Assembly: GCA_015056125.1 (NCBI GenBank)
Contig: SVGW01000016.1
Coordinates: forward strand, 1 to 45,231
DNA length: 45,231 nt
Origin: Clostridiales bacterium
GTDB lineage: Bacteria > Bacillota > Clostridia > Christensenellales > Aristaeellaceae
Reading direction: 5' to 3'
This document shows, one piece after another, positions 17,586-25,304 of this stretch. Each line of letters starts with the position of its first letter. Position 1 is the first letter of the stretch. Both the position numbers and the translations under genes were made by a program. Below the pieces are notes generated by a model. That model worked only from the letters and a program-made list of their open reading frames with translations. It made no database searches and was not told where the DNA came from.

Positions 17586-18347
17586 TTACACCCGGGGCAT
17601 GAGCTGGGCGCTCATGCCGCCATCCACGATGAGCTCGGTGCCGGTGACATTCTTGGAAAGATCACTGCCCAAAAACCAGGCGGCGTTGGCAATATCCTGG
17701 TAATCGGAAATATCGCCAAGAGGAGCCTTGCTGCCTCCATTGGCGCCCATATTATACCAGCGGTCGGTTTTGATGGTGCCGGGGAGCACCACATTGCAGC
17801 GAATGCCATAGGGCCCCAGATCCACGGCCAGGGCACGGGTCATGGCATTGATGCCGCCCTTGGAGGCGGAATAGGCGGTGCGGTTGGGGATGGCACGGTA
17901 GGCGGTGTTGGAGCTGATAAATACGATGGCTCCCTTCTTCTTCTCCCGCATGCGCAGGGCCGCCTGGCGCACGATGGTAAAATTCCATACCAGATTGGTG
18001 TCAAACACTTCCTGAATTTCTTCCACCGGCACGGTAAAGAAATCCAGCCCCTTGGCGGGGTCATTGCCAAAGCCCAGGTTGGCAGCATTGAGCACCAGGG
18101 TTTCCACGAATACATCCTGGCTGTCCAGATCGGCAAAGATATCCTTCACCTGCTGCTCATTCCGGATGCCCAGGGCATAGCCCTTGGCAAATACGCCGTA
18201 TTTCTTGCCCACTTCTTCGGCAGCCGCCTGGGCCTTTTCGGCGGTACGGCTGGTGATCACCACGCCGTAGCCGTTTTGAGCAAAGGTTTCCGCGATGGTC
18301 AGGCCGGTGCCGGTGGCCGCACCGGTCACAAATACTGCTTTCATCAT
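17586..18347 (-). CDS. SDR-family NAD(P)-dependent oxidoreductase
   Basis: The 253-aa short-chain dehydrogenase has the glycine motif TGAATGTG near residues 8-15, a catalytic serine in VFISSNTAY, the YSASK tetrad element near 155-159, and the LPGTIKTDRW segment after it. The first of two adjacent ATGs is chosen, with AAGGAG 7 nt upstream. It is the last gene of a minus-strand run with an enolase-superfamily dehydratase only 14 nt upstream. In that setting it probably oxidises or reduces a sugar acid or its keto product in the cytoplasm. The exact substrate is unknown. Confidence 0.87.
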   Translation of the reverse strand: MMKAVFVTGAATGTGLTIAETFAQNGYGVVITSRTAEKAQAAAEEVGKKYGVFAKGYALGIRNEQQVKDIFADLDSQDVFVETLVLNAANLGFGNDPAKGLDFFTVPVEEIQEVFDTNLVWNFTIVRQAALRMREKKKGAIVFISSNTAYRAIPNRTAYSASKGGINAMTRALAVDLGPYGIRCNVVLPGTIKTDRWYNMGANGGSKAPLGDISDYQDIANAAWFLGSDLSKNVTGTELIVDGGMSAQLMPRV

Positions 18348-18361
18348 GCTTATTCTCCTTA

Positions 18362-19522
18362 TCAGAAATAGAACTTGGATTCGGGGGGACGGATATCCGT
18401 GAGGGCGCCGGTATAATGGCGCAGGGTGTGGGGCTGATAGGGATGCTTCAGGCATTCTTCCTCATTGATCTCAATGCCCAGGCCGGGTCCGTCGGGAATG
18501 GTAATGAAGCCGTTTTCATAATGCAGCTTTTCATTGGTCACATCTGCACGCCAGGGCACATCGCTGTACATGATCTCCAGAATGGAGAAATTGCTGCAGC
18601 AGGCCGCCAGCTGCAAGGTGGCCGCATTGGCCACGGGGCCGGAAGGATTGTGGGGCGCGAAGGGGATGTAATAAGTGTCCGCCATGGCCGCGATCTTTTT
18701 CAGCTCCATAATACCGCCGGCGTGGCTCACATCGGGCTGGATATAATCCGCCGCCCGCATTTCAAACAGATCCTTGAACTGCTTGAGATTATACAGCCTT
18801 TCGCCCGCAGAAATGGCCACGGGGGATTTATCCCGTACGGCCTTCAGGGCTTCCAGGTTATCCGGCGGTACAGGCTCTTCAAAGAGCATGGGCTTGAACT
18901 GCTCCAGCTCCTTGGCGATCTTGATGCCGGTGGGCACATTGAAGCGGCCATGGCCTTCAATGAGCAGATCCACCTTATCCCCCACCGCTTCCCGCACGGC
19001 AGCCACGCAGCGAAGGGCGGTATCCATATCCTGATTGGAAATTTCCAGATAGGACTTGCCAAAGGGGTCCCACTTCATAGCGGTCACGCCCCGCTGCACG
19101 GCGATACGGGCCTTTTCCCCAAACTGCTCCGGGGTTTTGGCCCCGGCAAACCAGGCATTCACATAAATGCGCACCTGATCATTCACTTTGCCGCCCAGCA
19201 GCTGATACACAGGCACCCCCAGATGCTTGCCCAGAATATCCCAAAGGGCGATTTCCACGGCGGACAGGGCGCTCTGCAGCACCGGGCCGCAGCGCCAATA
19301 GGAATCCCGATAGGTATCCTGATAGAGCTTTTCGATCTGCAGGGGATTTTTGCCCACCAGCGCTTCCTTGATATGCTCCACCGCGCCCACCAGCGATTTT
19401 TCCTTGTATTCCAGGGTGGCTTCCCCAACGCCGGTAATGCCCTCATCGGTATACACCTTCACAAAGGCCCAATTGGTGCGGAAGCAGTCCACTAAGAAGG
19501 TTTTGATATCAGTAATTTTCAT
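18362..19522 (-). CDS. Enolase-superfamily sugar-acid dehydratase (galactonate dehydratase-like)
   Basis: The 386-aa protein belongs to the mandelate racemase/muconate lactonising group and resembles DgoD. Ligand and catalytic positions align with a constant offset of six to E. coli DgoD as I recall it: E189 (Asp in DgoD) and H191 in LLIEGHGRFN, E215 in FEEPV, E241 in AGERL, H291 in APHNPSGP. The substrate-capping N-terminal domain spans about 1-115. It would dehydrate an aldonate-type acid to a 2-keto-3-deoxy acid. Neighbours are an SDR and a UlaG-like hydrolase, 12 nt away. The metal-ligand Asp-to-Glu change and the context leave the exact acid open. Confidence 0.85.
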   Translation of the reverse strand: MKITDIKTFLVDCFRTNWAFVKVYTDEGITGVGEATLEYKEKSLVGAVEHIKEALVGKNPLQIEKLYQDTYRDSYWRCGPVLQSALSAVEIALWDILGKHLGVPVYQLLGGKVNDQVRIYVNAWFAGAKTPEQFGEKARIAVQRGVTAMKWDPFGKSYLEISNQDMDTALRCVAAVREAVGDKVDLLIEGHGRFNVPTGIKIAKELEQFKPMLFEEPVPPDNLEALKAVRDKSPVAISAGERLYNLKQFKDLFEMRAADYIQPDVSHAGGIMELKKIAAMADTYYIPFAPHNPSGPVANAATLQLAACCSNFSILEIMYSDVPWRADVTNEKLHYENGFITIPDGPGLGIEINEEECLKHPYQPHTLRHYTGALTDIRPPESKFYF

Positions 19523-19534
19523 TTTATTCTCTCC

Positions 19535-20212
19535 TTACAGTTCCATTTCTTGATAGATTACAGGAATCACTTTCGGTTCAAAGGGGAAATCAGAAGCGTC
19601 CAGATCATCCATCATGCCAATATGCATAGGATAAGCTGCCTTGGCTCCGCAGGCTTTGGCAAAGCGGGCAGCGTCCGCCTTATTCATGTTATTGCCCACG
19701 CCATTGATAGGCAGGAACACCGCATCAATATCCTGAGGCAGGGCATCCAACACCTTCCGTCCATAGAGAGTATCGCCGGTCACATAGATGCGCTTGCCTT
19801 CGCTTTCAATGATCACGCCGATGGCCACAGGATCGGAATGAATGGCAGGCACGGCGATAAAGCGCACGGGGCCCTCAGTCCATTCCACACCGGCATCAAA
19901 CATCACATAATTGTGGGGCCCGCCCACCTGCTCCCGGGCGTGCTTCCAGCAGCTCATGGGCCCAAGCACGGTAAAGGGCTTTTCTTTTTTCAGGAATTTT
20001 TCCGCCGTTTCGGGATCGTAGTGATCCAGATGATCGTGCGTGAAGATCATCACATCAGGCTGAATATCAAATAATTCTTCCTTCACCGGCACCCGGCGGG
20101 ATTTGGCGGGGTCGATCTTTCCCACGCAGTCGGAAAGATAGGGGTCAATGATGATTTTTAGGCCTTCCGTTTCCACATACAGTCCGGCCTGGCCGATCCA
20201 GGTGATTTTCAT
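19535..20212 (-). CDS. UlaG-like MBL-fold metallohydrolase
   Basis: The 225-aa metallo-beta-lactamase-fold protein has the metal motif THDHLDH near 58-64, further ligands in AVPAIHSD and VTGDTLY, and PMHIG near the end. The N-terminus MKITWIGQAGLYVETEGLKI is typical of the UlaG/YtnP-like lactonase branch. UlaG opens L-ascorbate-6-phosphate lactone; here the context of a sugar-acid dehydratase suggests that it opens an aldonolactone. GGAGGAATAGCT precedes the ATG. It lies 12 nt before the dehydratase and 58 nt after the PanE-like gene. Confidence 0.8.
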   Translation of the reverse strand: MKITWIGQAGLYVETEGLKIIIDPYLSDCVGKIDPAKSRRVPVKEELFDIQPDVMIFTHDHLDHYDPETAEKFLKKEKPFTVLGPMSCWKHAREQVGGPHNYVMFDAGVEWTEGPVRFIAVPAIHSDPVAIGVIIESEGKRIYVTGDTLYGRKVLDALPQDIDAVFLPINGVGNNMNKADAARFAKACGAKAAYPMHIGMMDDLDASDFPFEPKVIPVIYQEMEL

Positions 20213-20270
20213 AGCTATTCCTCCCGTATGATTTCATTATTTTTTTGCCGGAATATACTTTTGTTCCTGA

Positions 20271-21287
20271 TTACAGCAAATCGTCAAACAAAACGATATT
20301 GGCAGCCTGGGCCTTCATTGTTCCTTCTTGAATCTGATGGATGAAGCGCACAATCCGATCATTGATGGGCGTGGGTACCCCCAATTCCTTCCCTGCCCGG
20401 CATACCGCGCCGTTGATGGCATCCACTTCGCAAGGCTTGCCCTTTTTCAAATCCTGAAGCATGGAAGGCTCAATGGCCCGATGCTTTTTCATGGCGATGG
20501 GGATCAACCGGCAGCCAATGGCCCGCTTCAGGGCGCCTTTGTAATAAAAAAGTTTGGTGATATCCTTGCCCTGCACCGGCGCAAAAGTCACTTTCATGGC
20601 ATGACCCACATCAATGCATTCTTTCATGCAGCGAATGGCCACCCTCTGCCCTGCCTTGCTGCCGGATACACTCCCGAAGGTGCCGCCCATCACCGTGCCA
20701 AGGCCGGAAAAGGTGGCGTTGATCAGCAGCTTGGACCAGCGGGCCCCCAACAAATTTTCTTCCTCATGCACGGGGCACATTTTTTCCAGCAGCGCCTTCA
20801 CCGTATCGTACTGCGCCTTGGAAATTCCCGGCATTTTGCCCATATGGAAGGAGAGGCTGTCCACCTGGCTGGTGAGAGCGCATTCCCCGGGAGCAATAAG
20901 AGCCGCGCCCCATTCCACCGTGCAGCCCATGGTACGGTTTTCCCCGATGATTTTGGCAATGCCCGGTTCCGGAAGGCCGTTTTGCAGGGTAACGATCACG
21001 CCGTCCTCCAGCAGGTAATCCTTGAGCATCGTTACCACCTGGTCATTTTCCAGCTGCTTGGTAAGCAAAAGGATCACGTCATATTTGCCTTCCATCTGAT
21101 CCGGGGTGATGGCATGCACAGGCACCGTCATGTCCACGGTGCCGGTAATATGGGCACCCTTTTCATTCAGCGCCGCCACATGGGCCTTGTTTCTATTGAT
21201 CAGATCAATCTTTTCGCCGTTCTTGGTAATAAACGCTCCCAGCACCGTGCCAAGGGAACCCGCACCGTAAATGGCATATCGCTTCAT
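20271..21287 (-). CDS. Ketopantoate reductase-like protein (PanE/ApbA family)
   Basis: The 338-aa protein has an N-terminal Rossmann fold (YAIYGAGSLGTVLGAF) and a helical C-terminal domain with the conserved KLLINATFSGLGTVMG segment. PanE reduces 2-ketopantoate with NADPH, but paralogues in sugar clusters act on other 2-keto acids. The protein is longer than typical PanE (about 300 aa). The start at 21287 places the glycine motif at the usual distance; GGTGGATGGAAGC serves as a site. It lies 24 nt after the MATE gene, in the same direction as the sugar-acid genes, and would reduce a keto acid there. A true pantothenate role is less likely because no pan genes are near. Confidence 0.78.
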   Translation of the reverse strand: MKRYAIYGAGSLGTVLGAFITKNGEKIDLINRNKAHVAALNEKGAHITGTVDMTVPVHAITPDQMEGKYDVILLLTKQLENDQVVTMLKDYLLEDGVIVTLQNGLPEPGIAKIIGENRTMGCTVEWGAALIAPGECALTSQVDSLSFHMGKMPGISKAQYDTVKALLEKMCPVHEEENLLGARWSKLLINATFSGLGTVMGGTFGSVSGSKAGQRVAIRCMKECIDVGHAMKVTFAPVQGKDITKLFYYKGALKRAIGCRLIPIAMKKHRAIEPSMLQDLKKGKPCEVDAINGAVCRAGKELGVPTPINDRIVRFIHQIQEGTMKAQAANIVLFDDLL

Positions 21288-21310
21288 GCTTCCATCCACC
21301 TTTCACAATA

Positions 21311-22702
21311 TCAGTTTTCGGCCTGAGCCTGTTGGGCCAGCCATGCCTTTTCCTCCCGGTTGATGCCGGGCAGAGCAAACACAAGATAACAAGTCATATG
21401 GGCTATGAATACCAGCACCCAGCTGATGGGATAAGAAATATACAACGTCTGCATAGTGGGGTTAGCCGCAAAAATCGTATAGATCCAAACGATTCTAAAC
21501 CCGCACACGCCGGTGATGCTGCACAGCATGGGCGCAATGGCATAGCGCAGGCCGCGCAGCTGGGCGGAAGCAATCTCCATCAGGCCGCAGAGGAAATAGG
21601 TGGGCAGCATAATGCCCATGCGCACCATGCCCCAATCAATCACCTGGGGATCCCCATTATACAAGCCCAGCAGAAAACGGCCGAAAATCAGCGCCAAAAG
21701 GCCGGTGCCCAGCCCCAGCACCGTCACAATGCCCATGGCCACCCAGGGGCCGCTATGCACCCGGTCATATCGCCTGGCGCCCCGATTGGTGCTGGCAAAA
21801 GTGAGGATGGCAGTAGCGAAGGCGCTCATGGCCAAATGCACAAAGCTTTCCAGATTGGCCGCCGCAGAATTGCCCGCCATCACAATGGAGCCCTGAGCGT
21901 TTACAGCGCTTTGGATGATGGTATTGGAAATGGCAAACATGCTGCTTTGAATGCCGGAGGGGAGCCCCACGCGAACGATGGGCTTTACGAATTCTTTTTC
22001 CAGCCGCAGCTTGCGGATATCAAGATGCATGCAGCCTTCCGAGCGCACCAGATGCACAATAACAAACGCAGCGCTGAGAAACTGGCTCACCACCGTGGCA
22101 ATGGCCACGCCGGCCACGCTCATATGAAATACAATCACCAGAATCAAATTTAAAATCACGTTCACGGCCCCGGAAATACCCAAATAAATCAGCGGCCGCT
22201 TGGAATCGCCCAGCGCCCTTAACACGCTGGCCCCAAAGTTATACACCATGCTGGCCGGCGTGCCCAGGAAAATAATCGTCACATACAGATTGGCCAGATC
22301 AATCACGTCATCCGGGCTGCCCATCCACTGCAGCATGGCCCGGGAGGATAAAAGGCCCACCGCCATCACAGCTGCGCCTGCGATCAGCGCCAGGGAAATG
22401 GAGGTATGGATCGCCCGGGATACTTTCTCATGATCCTTCGCCCCATAAAATTGTGCGATCACCACATTGGAGCCCACGGAAATGCCGATAAATAGCATGG
22501 TAAACAGCGTGACCAGCGAGCCGGAAGAGCCCACCGCCGCCTGGGCCTGGGTGCCGGCAAAGCGCCCCACCACGGCGATATCTGCCGCATTATAAAAAAT
22601 CTGCAAAAAGCTGGTGGCGATCAAAGGCAGGGCAAACCGGATCATATTCGGCAGAATCTTCCCCTGAGTCAAATCCAGCTTTTCGCTCGTTTTTTTCGCC
22701 AT
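21311..22702 (-). CDS. MATE-family efflux transporter, paralogue 1
   Basis: The 463-aa protein has about 12 hydrophobic segments in the MATE/DinF pattern (GKILPNMIRFALPLIATSFLQ, FYNAADIAVVGRFAG, GSNVVIAQFYGAKD, VYNFGASVLRALGDSKRPLIYL). It exports organic cations or metabolites in exchange for Na+ or H+. It is similar throughout to the two MATE genes at 25305-28082. GGAGGAAAGAATC precedes the start. It is 24 nt upstream of the PanE-like gene and could head the sugar-acid operon. A low-GC glycosidase/AraC pair separates it from its paralogues. Confidence 0.9.
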   Translation of the reverse strand: MAKKTSEKLDLTQGKILPNMIRFALPLIATSFLQIFYNAADIAVVGRFAGTQAQAAVGSSGSLVTLFTMLFIGISVGSNVVIAQFYGAKDHEKVSRAIHTSISLALIAGAAVMAVGLLSSRAMLQWMGSPDDVIDLANLYVTIIFLGTPASMVYNFGASVLRALGDSKRPLIYLGISGAVNVILNLILVIVFHMSVAGVAIATVVSQFLSAAFVIVHLVRSEGCMHLDIRKLRLEKEFVKPIVRVGLPSGIQSSMFAISNTIIQSAVNAQGSIVMAGNSAAANLESFVHLAMSAFATAILTFASTNRGARRYDRVHSGPWVAMGIVTVLGLGTGLLALIFGRFLLGLYNGDPQVIDWGMVRMGIMLPTYFLCGLMEIASAQLRGLRYAIAPMLCSITGVCGFRIVWIYTIFAANPTMQTLYISYPISWVLVFIAHMTCYLVFALPGINREEKAWLAQQAQAEN

Positions 22703-22759
22703 GATTCTTTCCTCCGTGCATGATGTGATATAGTGAGGGCAGATACAGAAAACCCTCCT

Positions 22760-24196
22760 TTAACCAAAGAGAATAGCCAGCGGCGCATCCAAAAGCGGAA
22801 GATTCCTGAGGCGTACACCGCCATTCCCCAGATCTTCTACCATATCTTCCGGCAGATGATAAAGCGTACCGTCACGCAAATCACACAGATGAATCGCATC
22901 GTTCTTCTGACCATACACACACAGACTGCAAGTGCCTTCATAGGTGGAGGTAAGAATATCAACGCCATTCCAGTAGGCGATCATGCTTCGTCCGTCGTGC
23001 AGATGGAAAGGATATACCTGCAGAGAAGAACCATCGAAATCATAACCATTTACCCGGTTAGACGGCAGGCTTTCAACGGCATAAGGAATATTTTTTGCAT
23101 GGCTGTCGCCCTGCAGAAGCGCCGCCAAGGTAGATAGTGCAAAGTACGACGGTTTTTTCGTATATGTACCGGTAGCCCGTCCGTCTTCGTCGAATTCTGC
23201 ACTGATGACGCCAAAGTATCCAAAGTCCAGATAACTGGCTTTGTTATCCACGCGCCCATGCAGGGCTTCGATCATGTCCATCGTGGAAAAATATGAAGTA
23301 AAAGCAATATCCGCATACAGATCACAGAGCATCGTGCGCAGCAGCATCTTGGTCTGCTTATCCTGCGTCCAGGAAAAACGCTTCATTGCGCCATGGCCAT
23401 CACTGCGGGATTGGGCACCCGATTCACCCTGGATGAGCCGAATATTCGGATTCCAGGCATGTACAATACTCAGCAGCGAACGAATCAGCTGCGCGCGTTT
23501 GTTGTCGTTGGAAGCGTAGATGTGGAAAGATACATAATCAATCACTTCAAAAAGACCGGTAGACATAGCGTTGTTGACATATTCCAGATTGGCGATCTTT
23601 CCCAGTGCAAAAGCAGCCACCTCTGCATTGTTGTCAGCATGCTTGATAGCAATAGCCGTCTGACGGGCAAATTCACCGTATTCCAGTGCATTGCGGCGCA
23701 TATCTCTGTCCTCGCTCTTTTCGCCGTCATAATGTTTCCAGGAATAGGCCACATCCGGTTCATTCCAGATTTCATACAATTTAATGCGTCCGGCAAAGTG
23801 CTGTACGGTCGCTTCGACATAACGCAGCCAAGCCTGCATTTCACGTTCAGTACCAATAGGCGGACAACCAACTGCACCAAAGGTGACATGCGCAATATCG
23901 GTATACAGCGGATTGCCATAGCTCAGGCAAAGCCAGGGCTCCATATCAAGGGACAGAAGCTTGTCCACAATGGCATCGAGCCAGGAAAAGTCATACACAC
24001 CCTCTTGCTGCTCTGTTTTCATCCAACCGGACTGCAAGCGGATCTTTTTGACGCCAATCGCGGAAACCTTGTCATACGCCTTTTCGGGATTGAATACGTC
24101 ACGGTCAAGCTTTTCAAAGCCAATGCCGAGGCGAGAAAGAGCTACGTCTTTCGCCGCCACAAAATTTACCTGCCCAACGGGAATCAGTCGTTCCAT
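22760..24196 (-). CDS. GH39-like clan GH-A glycosidase
   Basis: The 478-aa protein has a TIM barrel with clan GH-A hallmarks: acid/base E146 in YEIWNEPDVAYSW and probable nucleophile E258 in IQGESGAQ. The pattern is closest to GH39/GH5-like enzymes (xylosidase or related). A small C-terminal beta domain follows after about 390. It has no signal peptide. The start at 24196 follows GAGGATGATTGT; the upstream ATG at 24214 lacks a site. Base composition and codon use are visibly more AT-rich than in the flanking MATE genes. It is divergent from, and probably controlled by, the AraC gene at 24341. Confidence 0.8.
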   Translation of the reverse strand: MERLIPVGQVNFVAAKDVALSRLGIGFEKLDRDVFNPEKAYDKVSAIGVKKIRLQSGWMKTEQQEGVYDFSWLDAIVDKLLSLDMEPWLCLSYGNPLYTDIAHVTFGAVGCPPIGTEREMQAWLRYVEATVQHFAGRIKLYEIWNEPDVAYSWKHYDGEKSEDRDMRRNALEYGEFARQTAIAIKHADNNAEVAAFALGKIANLEYVNNAMSTGLFEVIDYVSFHIYASNDNKRAQLIRSLLSIVHAWNPNIRLIQGESGAQSRSDGHGAMKRFSWTQDKQTKMLLRTMLCDLYADIAFTSYFSTMDMIEALHGRVDNKASYLDFGYFGVISAEFDEDGRATGTYTKKPSYFALSTLAALLQGDSHAKNIPYAVESLPSNRVNGYDFDGSSLQVYPFHLHDGRSMIAYWNGVDILTSTYEGTCSLCVYGQKNDAIHLCDLRDGTLYHLPEDMVEDLGNGGVRLRNLPLLDAPLAILFG

Positions 24197-24263
24197 ACAA
24201 TCATCCTCTATCATTGTGTTTTACTCTTTACAGAGTGTTCTTGATCGCCTATAATAATTTTAT

Positions 24264-24316
24264 TATATCATGATAAATTACGTGATATAGGCCATATATT
24301 CATGTATTTTATCACG
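24264..24316. promoter_or_regulatory. Putative operator in the GH39/AraC divergent region
   Basis: TATATCA (24264-24270) and TGATATA (24283-24289) form an inverted repeat with a 12-nt spacer. A related half-site, TATCACG, occurs at 24310-24316, inverted against CGTGATA at 24281-24287. The minus-strand TATAAT for the glycosidase gene overlaps the left arm and lacks a good -35 box, as expected for an activated promoter. Confidence 0.5.
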
Positions 24317-24340
24317 ATCTTATGATTTTGGAGATTGCGT

Positions 24341-25177
24341 ATGCTAAAAGCAAAGAACGGTGTGTACTGTGGTGTGTTTGACAGCAAGATCATGCGCAAG
24401 GCACAAGCCGAAAGTGCAGACAGAAACGTGCAATGCTATGAACTGGAGCTGTTTCATACACAAGCGGGTATAAGTTATATAAACGGCGAAGGATATGCCA
24501 CACGTCGGGGCATGCTGCTTTGTGCCAAGCCCGGACAACTTCGTCGCAGTGATTTTCCTGTGCGTTGTTCTTTTATTCGCATTCCACCCAACTTGGATAC
24601 AGACGTAGAAAAACTGCTGCAGTTGCTGCCAGATTGCACCTATCTGTCTGATGACAATGAAACAGAAGCTTTGATGGCATTATTCACGCGTCTGAGTGCT
24701 TGCCATATTGGCGCAGCTGAAAACATCGTGAATGATTTGCGCAGCAATTATTTGCTGATGGAGATTTTATACAGGGTTAGCAGGCTGTGTCTGGGTGACA
24801 GTGAACATATGGTGGGCGCACCGGTTAGCCGCATTACACGGGAAGCGTATGAATACATCAATGAAAACTATCGCGGAGATTGCTCCCTTGCTATGATCGC
24901 GGATGCGGTGCAGATATCTCCGAATCATTTGCACACGGTATTTGCGCGTGAAACAGGCATGACACCATTTGAGTATATACTCAAAAAGCGCATAGCCCAC
25001 GCACAACGCTTAATTATGGCAGGCGATCAGAGTATGCTGGAGATTGCTTTGGAAACCGGCTTTTGTTCGCAATCGCATTTCAATAAAGCATTCCGCGCCG
25101 CAACCGGAACCACCCCCGTTCAATATCGTAAGCAATTGCTGCAGCAAGGTGTGGACAAATATGATGGCCAAATGTAA
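24341..25177 (+). CDS. AraC-family transcriptional regulator (GH39 neighbour)
   Basis: The 278-aa regulator has a cupin-like N-terminal half (INGEGYATRRGMLLCAKPGQ) and a C-terminal double helix-turn-helix at about 175-275 (SLAMIADAVQISPNHLHTVF, then MLEIALETGFCSQSHFNKAF). It probably binds a sugar released by, or feeding, the divergent GH39-like enzyme and activates that gene. GGAG lies 7 nt before the ATG at 24341; a TTG two codons earlier is less likely. Like its partner it is more AT-rich than the surroundings. A clear terminator follows. Confidence 0.87.
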   Translation: MLKAKNGVYCGVFDSKIMRKAQAESADRNVQCYELELFHTQAGISYINGEGYATRRGMLLCAKPGQLRRSDFPVRCSFIRIPPNLDTDVEKLLQLLPDCTYLSDDNETEALMALFTRLSACHIGAAENIVNDLRSNYLLMEILYRVSRLCLGDSEHMVGAPVSRITREAYEYINENYRGDCSLAMIADAVQISPNHLHTVFARETGMTPFEYILKKRIAHAQRLIMAGDQSMLEIALETGFCSQSHFNKAFRAATGTTPVQYRKQLLQQGVDKYDGQM

Positions 25178-25190
25178 AAATATAGCATAG

Positions 25191-25229
25191 AAAAAGGAAG
25201 TGCCAAGGCCGCGCACAAATTCCTTTTTT
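25191..25229 (+). terminator. Terminator of the AraC gene
   Basis: AAAAAGGAA pairs with TTCCTTTTT, with an inner GTGC/GCAC stem, starting 13 nt after the stop and ending in a T-run. Confidence 0.75.
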
Positions 25230-25270
25230 ATTATATCACCGATTGCCGGAAGAACAATAGCTTTTCCACG

Positions 25271-25292
25271 AAAAAAGAGCCCGAAGGCTCTT
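25271..25292 (-). terminator. Terminator of the MATE 2/3 operon
   Basis: On the minus strand AAGAGCC-TTCG-GGCTCTT is followed by TTTT, 13 nt past the MATE 2 stop. Confidence 0.85.
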
Positions 25293-25304
25293 GAAAAGCA
25301 GCGG

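Noticed and set aside
20271-21287. True pantothenate-pathway panE
   Set aside because: No other pan gene is nearby, the protein is longer than usual, and its operon partners are sugar-acid enzymes; the family call is kept without the symbol.
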